This document shows, in pieces, positions 36,389 to 43,836 of a DNA stretch of 64,000 nt. This stretch comes from an uncultured Lachnospiraceae bacterium (lineage in GTDB: Bacteria > Bacillota > Clostridia > Lachnospirales > Lachnospiraceae). The stretch lies in assembly GCA_910589075.1 (NCBI GenBank), contig CAJUSK010000019.1, positions 1 to 64,000 of the forward strand. Reading direction: 5' to 3'. Positions within the stretch are counted from its first letter, which is position 1; each line of letters starts with the position of its first letter. A program made the translations under genes and the position numbers. The notes beneath the pieces were generated by a model that saw nothing but the letters and a program-made list of their open reading frames with translations, was not told the DNA's origin and searched no databases.

Positions 36389-36413
36389 ATAAATTCAAAA
36401 CAGAGGTGATTTT

Positions 36414-38747
36414 ATGGATATGGACACGATTTTACGGGAACTGGACAGATTATTTGCCACATATCAGATGGATAAGGTGGAAGGCTATCTGGATAACCAG
36501 ATGGCGCAGGCAGTGCAGACCGGAGATGACGGGGCGCTGATTACGCTGCTGAACGAAATGATCGGTTATCTGCGGGATGTGAGCAAATATGAGAAGTGTT
36601 GCATGTATTGTGACAAACTGATGGACGTGCTGGGACGGAACCATCTGCAGGGAAGTATTCCATATGCCACTTCTCTTTTGAATATTGCCAATGCCTACAG
36701 GGCGGCAGGGAAGCTGGCGGAATCCATGACCAACTATAAGACGGTGCTTCTGATTTATCAGAGCCATCTGGAAGATGATGATTTCCGGTTTGCCAGTCTC
36801 TACAATAATTTAAGTCTGTTGTATCAGGAGATGGGGGATTTTGAAGAAGCCTGCAACGCTCTGGAGCGGGCCCTTGCCATTGTGAGCACCCGCACAGATG
36901 CACGGATTGAGACAGCCGTTACCCATACCAATCTGGCGGCATCACAGTTGAAGCTGGGCAGGTATGAGGAGGCAATGACGCATCTTTTGGCCGCTTTTTC
37001 CATATTTGAGATGGATGAACAGAAAGATTTCCATTACAGCGGCGCTCTGTCTGCCATGGGAGAGGCCCAGTATATGGCGGGCAATCTGGAAGAATCGGCC
37101 AGATATTATCGTATGGCGCTGCAGGAGATTGAGAAAAATACTGGGCGTTCGGCAGCTTATGAGATAGTGGCGCAGAACCTGAACGCAGTGGAAAAACAGA
37201 TTTCCGGGAAACCGGGTGTGGTGAGACAGTTTGATAAGGGGCTGGATCTGTGCGAAGCCTTTTACCATGCTTATGGGGAACCGATGCTGCGGACAAAGTT
37301 CCCCGCCTATCTTCCGTTTATTGCCGCCGGACTGGTGGGAGAAGGCTCGGAATGTCTGGGGTTTGACGATGAAATATCCAGGGATCATGATTTCGGGCCG
37401 GGTTTTTGTCTGTTCCTGACAGATTCGGTGTACGAGGAGATCGGAGAAGCGCTGCAGGCGGAATATGACAGGCTGCCCACTACGTATATGGGAATTACCA
37501 GACGGGTTTCTCCCAAAGCGCCCAAACGGGTGGGGGTATTCAGAATCGGAGATTTTTATGAGCGGCTCACCGGACTGGAAGATGTGCCCACCACAAACAA
37601 CCAGTGGCTGTATATGGAAGACTATCAGCTGGCTGCGGCTACCAGCGGCCGGGTATTTGTGGATGAACTGGGTGAGTTTACACGGATTCGAAAAGGGCTT
37701 CTGGCCCATTATCCCAAGGAAGTGCGGCTTAGGAAGATTGCCAGGGAGGCGGCTTTGATTGCGCAGTCCGGGCAGTACAATTACAGCCGTATGCTGGAGA
37801 GGGGGGATAGGGTGGCAGCGCAGGTGGCGCTGGGCGAGTTTATGAAACATACCATGGCCATCGTGTATCTGCTGAACCAGAAATATGCTCCTTTTTATAA
37901 ATGGATGCACAGAGGTATGAAGCAGTTGCCCATTTTGTCGGTGATCGGAGAGATTCTTGCCGGTATTCCGGATATGCGGATCGGAGATGCACGGATCCCC
38001 CAGACCATTGAAGTGATCGTTTCCCTCATTATTGATGAAATGAAAAAGCAGAGCCTGACTACGGGGAATGACAATTATCTGGATCATCATACAGACAATA
38101 TTCTCCACGGCATCACACGGAAAGAGCAGGTAGACATAACTGTAAAAGAAGAGCTGATAAGGCGGCTGGTGGGTCTGGAATGGCGTGATTTTGATCAGGT
38201 TAAAAATATCGGCGGACGGGCGGACTGCCAGGACGACTGGAATACATTCCTGATTATGCGCAAAAGCCAATATCTGACGTGGACCATTCCCATGCTGAAA
38301 AGTTATATAGAAGATTTTGAGACAGCGGACAGCCAGGGATGGAATCTGATTGCAGAAAAATACGGAAGAATGATGGAAAGTACCGATCCGCAGGGATATG
38401 GGGAGATTGCAGACAGATTTTCTCAGATTCCGCCGGAAAAAAAGGCGATTATTGAAGAGATTGTGAAGATCCAGGTTGGCTGGATGGAGGAATGCGCCCG
38501 CGAGTATCCAAAAGCGTCCTCCATGGCAAGAAGCATCCATACACGAGAAGACAATTTGTACAATACTTCTTATGAAACCTATTTACGTGGGGAGATTTCG
38601 ACGTATTCCGACAGAACGCTGGATTTGTACGGCAGGTTTATTGCCGGCCTTTGCAGGGAGGAAAGGAATCTGGCAAAAGAGACTATCGGCAATTCTGCGC
38701 GGTTGTACGGGTATGCATCTCTGGACGACCTGGAAGAAAAGCTGTAG
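36414..38747 (+). CDS. TPR-DUF4037-DUF4125 fusion protein
   Basis: 777-aa cytoplasmic protein in three parts. Residues about 1-255 are tetratricopeptide repeats (NIANAYRAAGKLAESMTNYKTVLLIY; YNNLSLLYQEMGDFEEACNALERAL). Residues about 265-520 look like DUF4037, a nucleotidyltransferase-like domain: GEGSECLGFDDEISRDHDFGPGF carries a Gly-Ser followed by Asp-x-Asp as in NTases. Residues about 560-777 look like DUF4125 (MRKSQYLTWTIPMLKSY; WMEECAREYPKASSMAR). No function is established. It separates spoIVB from the spo0A-like gene and has its own promoter and leader. Confidence 0.82.
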   Translation: MDMDTILRELDRLFATYQMDKVEGYLDNQMAQAVQTGDDGALITLLNEMIGYLRDVSKYEKCCMYCDKLMDVLGRNHLQGSIPYATSLLNIANAYRAAGKLAESMTNYKTVLLIYQSHLEDDDFRFASLYNNLSLLYQEMGDFEEACNALERALAIVSTRTDARIETAVTHTNLAASQLKLGRYEEAMTHLLAAFSIFEMDEQKDFHYSGALSAMGEAQYMAGNLEESARYYRMALQEIEKNTGRSAAYEIVAQNLNAVEKQISGKPGVVRQFDKGLDLCEAFYHAYGEPMLRTKFPAYLPFIAAGLVGEGSECLGFDDEISRDHDFGPGFCLFLTDSVYEEIGEALQAEYDRLPTTYMGITRRVSPKAPKRVGVFRIGDFYERLTGLEDVPTTNNQWLYMEDYQLAAATSGRVFVDELGEFTRIRKGLLAHYPKEVRLRKIAREAALIAQSGQYNYSRMLERGDRVAAQVALGEFMKHTMAIVYLLNQKYAPFYKWMHRGMKQLPILSVIGEILAGIPDMRIGDARIPQTIEVIVSLIIDEMKKQSLTTGNDNYLDHHTDNILHGITRKEQVDITVKEELIRRLVGLEWRDFDQVKNIGGRADCQDDWNTFLIMRKSQYLTWTIPMLKSYIEDFETADSQGWNLIAEKYGRMMESTDPQGYGEIADRFSQIPPEKKAIIEEIVKIQVGWMEECAREYPKASSMARSIHTREDNLYNTSYETYLRGEISTYSDRTLDLYGRFIAGLCREERNLAKETIGNSARLYGYASLDDLEEKL

Positions 38748-38787
38748 GAAAGAGGCGATTTTCCGCAGATTCTGCGATTCTTAACAG

Positions 38788-38816
38788 TTGAACGAAAATT
38801 GACGGCTGTTTATAAT
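38788..38816 (+). promoter_or_regulatory. Sigma-A promoter of spo0A-like gene
   Basis: TTGAAC, 17 bases, TATAAT, 55 bases upstream of the start codon. A partial 0A-box-like sequence (TTTCGATT at about 38838-38845) lies downstream of it, but it matches the TGTCGAA consensus at only 5 of 7 positions. Confidence 0.6.
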
Positions 38817-38871
38817 GAATATGGACGATAAATGAGATTTCGATTAGAAATTTAGTGAACGGAGGTCAATT

Positions 38872-39387
38872 ATGGAACAACTGAGTGTAGCGGCTACGAA
38901 AGATAACGAACAGGTTTTCAAATTACTTTCCGATTTGATTCACACAAATAAGGAATTTCAGATAATGATTACGGTTCCGTCATCAGGGCATCGTGAAGAA
39001 TCAAAATCCCTGTATGGCGGAGAACGGCCGGCAGAGCGGGATCTGGAAAAAGATGTTACAAATATGATCCATGAAATTGGCGTTCCGGCACATATCAAAG
39101 GATACCAGTATTTGAGAGAAGCCATCATGATGTCTGTTCAGGATGTGGAGATGCTCAATTCCATTACAAAGATACTGTATCCGACAATCGCCAAAAAGTT
39201 TCAGACCACATCCAGCAGAGTGGAGCGTGCCATCCGTCATGCGATTGAGGTGGCATGGAACCGTGGCAAGATGGAAACTTTGGATGCCATGTTTGGTTAT
39301 ACCATCAACACCGGAAAGGGGAAACCGACCAATTCGGAGTTTATTGCACTGATAGCTGATAAAATCCGTCTGCAATACAGAAATTAA
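38872..39387 (+). CDS. spo0A: Spo0A homologue lacking the receiver domain
   Basis: 171 aa, against about 260-270 for Spo0A. Residues about 58-171 form a complete effector domain: DVTNMIHEIGVPAHIKGYQYLREAI, KILYPTIAKKFQTTSSRVERAIRHAIEVAWNRG (the DNA-recognition helix-turn-helix) and GKPTNSEFIALIADKIRL. The first 32 residues (MEQLSVAATKDNEQVFKLLSDL) match only strand 1 and helix 1 of a receiver, with the usual DDN pocket changed to KDN. About 100 residues, including the phospho-acceptor Asp and conserved Thr and Lys, are absent, yet the frame is open. The start codon, a GGAGG site and a promoter are all intact. Whether it is functional is not known. Confidence 0.92.
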   Translation: MEQLSVAATKDNEQVFKLLSDLIHTNKEFQIMITVPSSGHREESKSLYGGERPAERDLEKDVTNMIHEIGVPAHIKGYQYLREAIMMSVQDVEMLNSITKILYPTIAKKFQTTSSRVERAIRHAIEVAWNRGKMETLDAMFGYTINTGKGKPTNSEFIALIADKIRLQYRN

Positions 39388-39473
39388 TCTTCCCAATCCG
39401 TAAGGATAATGGTATACTGAAGTTATGTAATATAGTCAGATAATATTAACAAATGAATTATGAGAGGATAGCT

Positions 39474-40919
39474 ATGAAACACATTTTATTTGCAGCATCA
39501 GAGGGGGTTCCATTTATCAAAACAGGAGGGCTGGCCGATGTGGTAGGTTCTCTGCCCAAATGTATTGATCGGGAATATTTTGACGTAAGGGTGATTATGC
39601 CCAAGTATCCCTGCATGAAGCAGGAAGTAAAAGATAAGATGAATTATGTCAGCCACTTTTATATGGATTTTCATTTTAAAAGTGAGTATGTTGGCATTAT
39701 GGAAGCAGAAGTGGACGGCATCAAATTCTATTTTATTGACAATGAAGAATATTTTGGCGGCATGAAGCCCTACGGGGACGATACACTCTGGGAAGTGACC
39801 AAATTTGCATTCTTTTCCAAAGCATTGCTCTCCGCGTTGCCGGTAATTGATTTCAGGCCGGAAGTTATCCATTGCCATGACTGGCAGACCGGCCTGGTAC
39901 CGGTTTACCTCAAGGAACGGTTTCAGGGCAACGATTTTTACCACGGCATCAAGACGGTAATGACAATCCATAATCTCAAGTTCCAGGGGAAATGGGACGT
40001 AAAGACGGTAAAGGAAATTACGGGCCTGCCGGATTATTTCTTTACACCGGATAAGCTGGAATGCTATAAGGATGCCAACCTGTTGAAAGGCGGCCTTGTA
40101 TATGCGGATGCCATTACCACGGTCAGTGATACATATGCGGAAGAAATCAAGACAGATTTTTACGGAGAAGGTTTAAACGGGCTTCTCTGTGCCAGGACAG
40201 GCGACCTGCGAGGCATCGTCAACGGTATAGATTATGATGAATTCAATCCACAGGAGGATGTATATCTGCCTTATAAATACAATGCCGTGAATTTCCGGAA
40301 AGAAAAGATTAAAAATAAACGGGAATTACAGAAGGAACTGGGTCTTGAGCAGGATGACAAGAAGTTTATGATTGGTATTGTATCCCGGCTGACAGATCAG
40401 AAAGGGTTTGATCTGATTTCATATGTTATGGATGAACTGTGCCAGGACAATGTTCAGATTGTTATACTGGGAACCGGACAGGAGCAGTATGAAAATATGT
40501 TCCGTCATTTTGACTGGAAATACGGGGATAAAGTATCCGCCAATATTTATTATTCCGAAGAACTGTCTCATAAAATATATGGCGCCTGCGATGCGTTTCT
40601 GATGCCGTCCCTGTTTGAACCCTGTGGCCTGAGCCAGTTGATGGCCCTGCATTATGGCACGGTGCCCATTGTCCGTGAGACAGGGGGATTGAAGGATACG
40701 GTAGAACCTTATAATGAATATGAGAGTACCGGAACCGGATTTAGTTTTGTCAACTACAACGCTCACGAGATGCTCAATGCCATCCGCTATGCAGAGCGTA
40801 TCTACTATGATAAGAAGCGGGAATGGAACAAGATTGTGGACAGGGCCATGGCCATAGATTTTTCATGGAATGTGTCTGCGCGGAAGTATCAGGAGATGTA
40901 TGACTGGCTGATCGGATAA
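39474..40919 (+). CDS. glgA: Glycogen synthase (ADP-glucose type)
   Basis: 481-aa GT5 glycosyltransferase extending alpha-1,4-glucan from ADP-glucose. FIKTGGLADVVGSLPK is the substrate-binding N-terminal motif, EVIHCHDWQTGLVPVYLKE follows, and the C-terminal Rossmann domain has SRLTDQKGFDLI and SLFEPCGLSQLMALHYGTVPIVRETGGLKDTV with the conserved Glu. The start at 39474 has GAGAGGA eight bases upstream. It stands alone, with no glgC or glgB nearby. Confidence 0.96.
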   Translation: MKHILFAASEGVPFIKTGGLADVVGSLPKCIDREYFDVRVIMPKYPCMKQEVKDKMNYVSHFYMDFHFKSEYVGIMEAEVDGIKFYFIDNEEYFGGMKPYGDDTLWEVTKFAFFSKALLSALPVIDFRPEVIHCHDWQTGLVPVYLKERFQGNDFYHGIKTVMTIHNLKFQGKWDVKTVKEITGLPDYFFTPDKLECYKDANLLKGGLVYADAITTVSDTYAEEIKTDFYGEGLNGLLCARTGDLRGIVNGIDYDEFNPQEDVYLPYKYNAVNFRKEKIKNKRELQKELGLEQDDKKFMIGIVSRLTDQKGFDLISYVMDELCQDNVQIVILGTGQEQYENMFRHFDWKYGDKVSANIYYSEELSHKIYGACDAFLMPSLFEPCGLSQLMALHYGTVPIVRETGGLKDTVEPYNEYESTGTGFSFVNYNAHEMLNAIRYAERIYYDKKREWNKIVDRAMAIDFSWNVSARKYQEMYDWLIG

Positions 40920-40926
40920 GTACGAG

Positions 40927-40963
40927 AAAAGGGACGGCCCTGGGAGAGAGGGTTGTCCCTTTT
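40927..40963. terminator. Bidirectional terminator between glgA and rqcH
   Basis: AAAAGGGACGGCCC pairs with GGGTTGTCCCTTTT (two G-T pairs), with a 9-base loop. It serves the two convergent genes. Confidence 0.85.
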
Positions 40964-41012
40964 GCGATGATTGTAAGTATATTTGTATTTCCTGTTGCCG
41001 GAATGGATCGCT

Positions 41013-42755
41013 TTAGTCGGACACCAGCCTGAGGTCTGAAATATCCGAATCAATGACCAGAGAGTAATTGGTATAATACACCACAAAGCCGGGCGCGCCG
41101 CCGCCGGGTTTTTTTACATTCTTTTTCAGCGTATAGTCTATCTCGGCTTTTTGCATTCCCCTGGCTTTGGAGTAGTAGGCGGCAAGTCTGCCTGCCTCTT
41201 CAAAGGCGCGGTCCGGCATTTCTCCGTCTTTCCCGGTTTTCAGGATAACGTGGGAGCCGGGCATGCCTTTGGCGTGGAACCACCAGTCGCCGCCATCGGC
41301 GAAATGAAAGGTCAATTCATCGTTCTGATAGTTGTTTTTTCCCACATATATATCATATCCGTCGCTGCTGAGGTAATGCAGGGGATGGCTTGTGATTTTG
41401 ACTTTTTTGGAGCCGCTTTTTCTGCGGATGTAGCCGCTTTCAATAAGCTCTTCCCGGATCTGTACCAAATCACTCTCCTGCAGGGCAATGTCCAGGGAAG
41501 CGGCGACGGATTCCAGATGGCGGATTTCGGCTTCCACTTTCCCGGTGAGGTCGGAGAGGGCTTCAAAAGTCCGTTTCATTTTCCCGTATTTTTCAAAATA
41601 TTTTTTGGCGTTTTCAGTGGGCGTCAGCAAGGGGTCCAGAGGTACGGTCATGGGTTCGCCGGTATAGTAATTGATGGCTTCCATAGATTGACTGCCGGGC
41701 GTCAGGTCATATCCATAGGTATTTAAAAGTTCCCCGTATATTTTGTAGGTATCTTTTTTTTCCGTGTCTTTGATCTGTTTTAACTGCAAATCGTATTTTT
41801 TTACATTCCGTTCCAGGGCTGTCTGGACAATACGGCGCAGATCGGCAGATTTTTGCCGGACATGGGTAACGGCACTTTTTTCTGCATAATAGGTATGGAG
41901 CAGTTCGGAGAGAGAAACATAATTCTTTTGGGGACAGCCTGCAAACATTGTCAGGGGAACGCAGGCGTAGTCTCTGGGAGAATTCTGTTCATATACAATG
42001 GCAGGGGTGAAATCCCCGGCTTTTACGGTTTCCATCAGAGTGTGGAATGTCTGCCACAGCCCGGCCAGTTCCTGTGACTCTAAGGCCTGCGTCGGTTTAT
42101 CGGCGTCAACGCCTGCACGGTAGCAGATTTCCTGAGAGATGATGGGGGAAATACCGGTGAATGCCATATACAGTGCCTTGCCGGCGGGAAGCGCTCTGGC
42201 TGACAGGGCAGTATAAAAAGCCTGTTCCCCGGTCTCCAGGGGATCGGACTTCTCCTGGGTATGGGGGATGAAATAAGGTCTGCCGGGCAGTACTTCCCGG
42301 ACGGAGCTGACCATCCCGGACACATGTTTGATACTGTCTATAATGGTATCCCCATCGTCACAGAAGATAATATTGCTGTGTTTTCCCATAATTTCAATGA
42401 GCAGCGACTTTTGGCCCAGATCACCCAGTTCATTCAGATGTTCTATATCAATACGGACGATGCGTTCCAGACCCGGCTGTCTGATCCCAAGGATCTTCCC
42501 GTTTTGGATATATTTGCGCAGCAACATACAGAAATTGGGGGCAGTCATGGGGCTGGCCATAGTATCCGGAGTGAGATAGACCAGGGGCAGGGAAGCGCTG
42601 GCGGAGAGAAAGAGCCTGTGCTGCGTTTTACCGCTGCGTATTGTGAGAAGCAGCGTATCTGTTTCCGGCTGTGCTATTTTTATAATGCGTCCGCCGGTGA
42701 GGGCGCTGTTTAATTCTTTTGTAATACCTGCGATGGTAATTCCGTCAAATGCCAT
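41013..42755 (-). CDS. rqcH: Rqc2-type ribosome quality control protein (NFACT)
   Basis: 580-aa RqcH/FbpA family protein. It binds stalled 50S subunits and adds C-terminal alanine tails, parallel to tmRNA. The N-terminal NFACT-N domain (AFDGITIAGITKELNSALTGGRIIKI; GRPYFIPHTQEKSDPL) precedes a HhH region, a long coiled coil with NAKKYFEKYGKMKRTFEAL, and the NFACT-R domain DGYDIYVGKNNYQNDELTFHFADGGDWWFHAKGMPGSHVIL. Older annotations call it fibronectin-binding. The ribosome site GAAAAGGA precedes the ATG. Confidence 0.94.
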   Translation of the reverse strand: MAFDGITIAGITKELNSALTGGRIIKIAQPETDTLLLTIRSGKTQHRLFLSASASLPLVYLTPDTMASPMTAPNFCMLLRKYIQNGKILGIRQPGLERIVRIDIEHLNELGDLGQKSLLIEIMGKHSNIIFCDDGDTIIDSIKHVSGMVSSVREVLPGRPYFIPHTQEKSDPLETGEQAFYTALSARALPAGKALYMAFTGISPIISQEICYRAGVDADKPTQALESQELAGLWQTFHTLMETVKAGDFTPAIVYEQNSPRDYACVPLTMFAGCPQKNYVSLSELLHTYYAEKSAVTHVRQKSADLRRIVQTALERNVKKYDLQLKQIKDTEKKDTYKIYGELLNTYGYDLTPGSQSMEAINYYTGEPMTVPLDPLLTPTENAKKYFEKYGKMKRTFEALSDLTGKVEAEIRHLESVAASLDIALQESDLVQIREELIESGYIRRKSGSKKVKITSHPLHYLSSDGYDIYVGKNNYQNDELTFHFADGGDWWFHAKGMPGSHVILKTGKDGEMPDRAFEEAGRLAAYYSKARGMQKAEIDYTLKKNVKKPGGGAPGFVVYYTNYSLVIDSDISDLRLVSD

Positions 42756-42842
42756 AATAAATTCCTTTTCAATTTTGTATCTTCCTGTTCGGAATGATGT
42801 AACTGGTGAATAAAAGTCTGTAAATATGCAGAAGAAAAGGAA

Positions 42843-43010
42843 TTACTTACCCTTTTCCTGCTCTTTTTTTAAGGCTTCCATACCCAGACGTATAAGTTCC
42901 AAAGTAGCAGCAGACCGGCTTGGATAACGGTTTTCAAAACGAAAATCATCAATCTTTTTTAAAAGTTCCTCATCAACAATAACAGTATAACGTGGTTTAT
43001 CTGTTGGCAT
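42843..43010 (-). CDS. Small ribbon-helix-helix protein, 55 aa
   Basis: Reading the minus strand from 43010 gives a 55-residue protein: MPTDKPRYTVIVDEELLKKI, then DDFRFENRYPSRSAATLELI and RLGMEALKKEQEKGK. This is a ribbon-helix-helix (CopG/Arc-like) pattern: one strand (RYTVIVDEEL), helix A, the turn NRYPSRSAA and helix B. A perfect GGAGG sits eight bases before the ATG, and a TTGACA-N17-TATGAT promoter lies upstream. It faces a second such gene across the tandem palindrome array and probably regulates itself or the pair. Confidence 0.82.
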   Translation of the reverse strand: MPTDKPRYTVIVDEELLKKIDDFRFENRYPSRSAATLELIRLGMEALKKEQEKGK

Positions 43011-43025
43011 TGCTGTCACCTCCTA

Positions 43026-43067
43026 GTTCATATCATACACAGGTTCATACAATATGTCAATATGAAC
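43026..43067 (-). promoter_or_regulatory. Promoter and operator of the leftward RHH gene
   Basis: On the minus strand, -35 TTGACA (43060-43055), 17 bases, -10 TATGAT (43037-43032). Three half-sites overlap it: GTTCATA at 43026 and 43043 and TATGAAC at 43061. The outer two of the last pair form an inverted repeat across the -35, typical of an autorepressor site. Confidence 0.65.
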
Positions 43068-43074
43068 TTCGTAA

Positions 43075-43314
43075 AACAATAGAATCCACGCTTTGCGAGT
43101 CTTCTATTGTCAAGAACAATAGAATCCACGCTTTGCGAGTCTTCTATTGTCAAGAACAATAGAATCCGCACTTCGTGAGTCTTCTATTGTCAAGAACAAT
43201 AGAATCCGCACTTCGTGAGTCTTCTATTGTCAAGAACAATAGAATCCGCACTTCGTGAGTCTTCTATTGTCATGAACAATAGAATCCGCGCTTTGCGAAC
43301 TTTCTGCTGTCATG
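43075..43314. repeat. Six tandem 40-bp palindromic repeats
   Basis: Units start at 43075, 43115, 43155, 43195, 43235 and 43275. Each has outer arms ACAATAGAA and TTCTATTGT enclosing a small stem. In units 1-2 the core is CGC-TTT-GCG; in units 3-5 it is CAC-TTC-GTG, a compensatory change that keeps pairing. Unit 6 reverts to CGC-TTT-GCG and has a decayed right arm. There are no unique spacers, so this is not a CRISPR. The array lies between divergent RHH genes. Confidence 0.9.
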
Positions 43315-43324
43315 CATAAGGGGG

Positions 43325-43380
43325 TTGACAGGTTCAGAACCTATGAACTATAATAAGTCTAGGTTCAGGAGTTCAGAACC
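43325..43380 (+). promoter_or_regulatory. Promoter and operators of the rightward RHH gene
   Basis: TTGACA at 43325, 18 bases, TATAAT at 43349-43354. GGTTCAGAACC fills the spacer, TATGAAC abuts the -10, and a second palindrome (AGGTTC...GAACCT) lies at about 43361-43380. The GTTCA half-site is shared with the leftward operator, so cross-regulation is likely. Confidence 0.65.
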
Positions 43381-43397
43381 TAGAAAGGAGTGATTTT

Positions 43398-43583
43398 ATG
43401 GCAAGTAAACTTAAAAGAATGACATTTGTTTTAACACCGGAAATGGAACCGTTACTGGATGGAATTAAGAAAGAAATGTTCTACAACTGTTCCCGGTCTG
43501 AGATGATCAGGGCGTTGGTAGATGCCGGGTTGAATGCAATTCAAAATGAAAACCAGCGTAACCCTACAAAGCAAGTTATATAA
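43398..43583 (+). CDS. Ribbon-helix-helix regulator, 61 aa
   Basis: MASKLKRMTFVLTPEMEPLLDG gives the basic N-terminal strand (RMTFVLT), followed by helix A, a turn at NCSRSEMI and helix B (RALVDAGLNAIQNEN). This fits the Arc/CopG fold. AGAAAGGAG lies nine bases before the start. It is divergent from the 55-aa RHH gene and has a similar operator layout, but the two proteins are not close in sequence. The arrangement resembles plasmid-type copy control or partition regulators, though no ParA or replication gene is present. Confidence 0.8.
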   Translation: MASKLKRMTFVLTPEMEPLLDGIKKEMFYNCSRSEMIRALVDAGLNAIQNENQRNPTKQVI

Positions 43584-43617
43584 ACATGCATGGAACGTGT
43601 ATACAATATGCAGTGGC

Positions 43618-43642
43618 AAAACTTTATTGAAAAGAAAGTTTT
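43618..43642 (+). terminator. Putative terminator after the RHH gene
   Basis: AAAACTTT pairs with AAAGTTTT around a 9-base loop; weak, AT-only stem. Confidence 0.45.
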
Positions 43643-43707
43643 GTATAAAATGGTTTTGCAACATAACGTTTATCATAACAGAAATGGAATGAACTGCGCA
43701 GTATTTG

Positions 43708-43736
43708 TTGCTAAATATATGACTTTCTGGTAAAAT
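43708..43736 (+). promoter_or_regulatory. Sigma-A promoter of DUF5722-like gene
   Basis: TTGCTA, 17 bases, TAAAAT, about 100 bases upstream of the start codon. Confidence 0.5.
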
Positions 43737-43742
43737 GTAGGC

Positions 43743-43792
43743 AATTCGGTATCTCGTCATGTTCAGACAAATGGCTGTCTGACGGGCCGAAT
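43743..43792 (+). promoter_or_regulatory. Structured 5' leader of exported-protein operon
   Basis: Nested pairing: ATTCGG near 43744 with CCGAAT at 43787-43792, and TCAGACA at 43763-43769 with TGTCTGA at 43776-43782. It lies between promoter and start codon without a T-run. It could stabilise the mRNA or be a cis-regulator; no known riboswitch is recognised. Confidence 0.4.
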
Positions 43793-43836
43793 AGAAAACA
43801 TAAACCGAATCTGTAAAACGAAAGGGGAAAGTATTT

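Noticed and set aside
36942..38540. 532-codon open frame on the minus strand
   Set aside because: Shadow of the TPR-DUF4037-DUF4125 gene; composition is unlike a real protein and the plus-strand product has recognisable domains.
43075..43314. Tandem repeats resembling a CRISPR array
   Set aside because: The 40-bp units are contiguous with no unique spacers, each unit is itself a full hairpin, and no cas genes are near.
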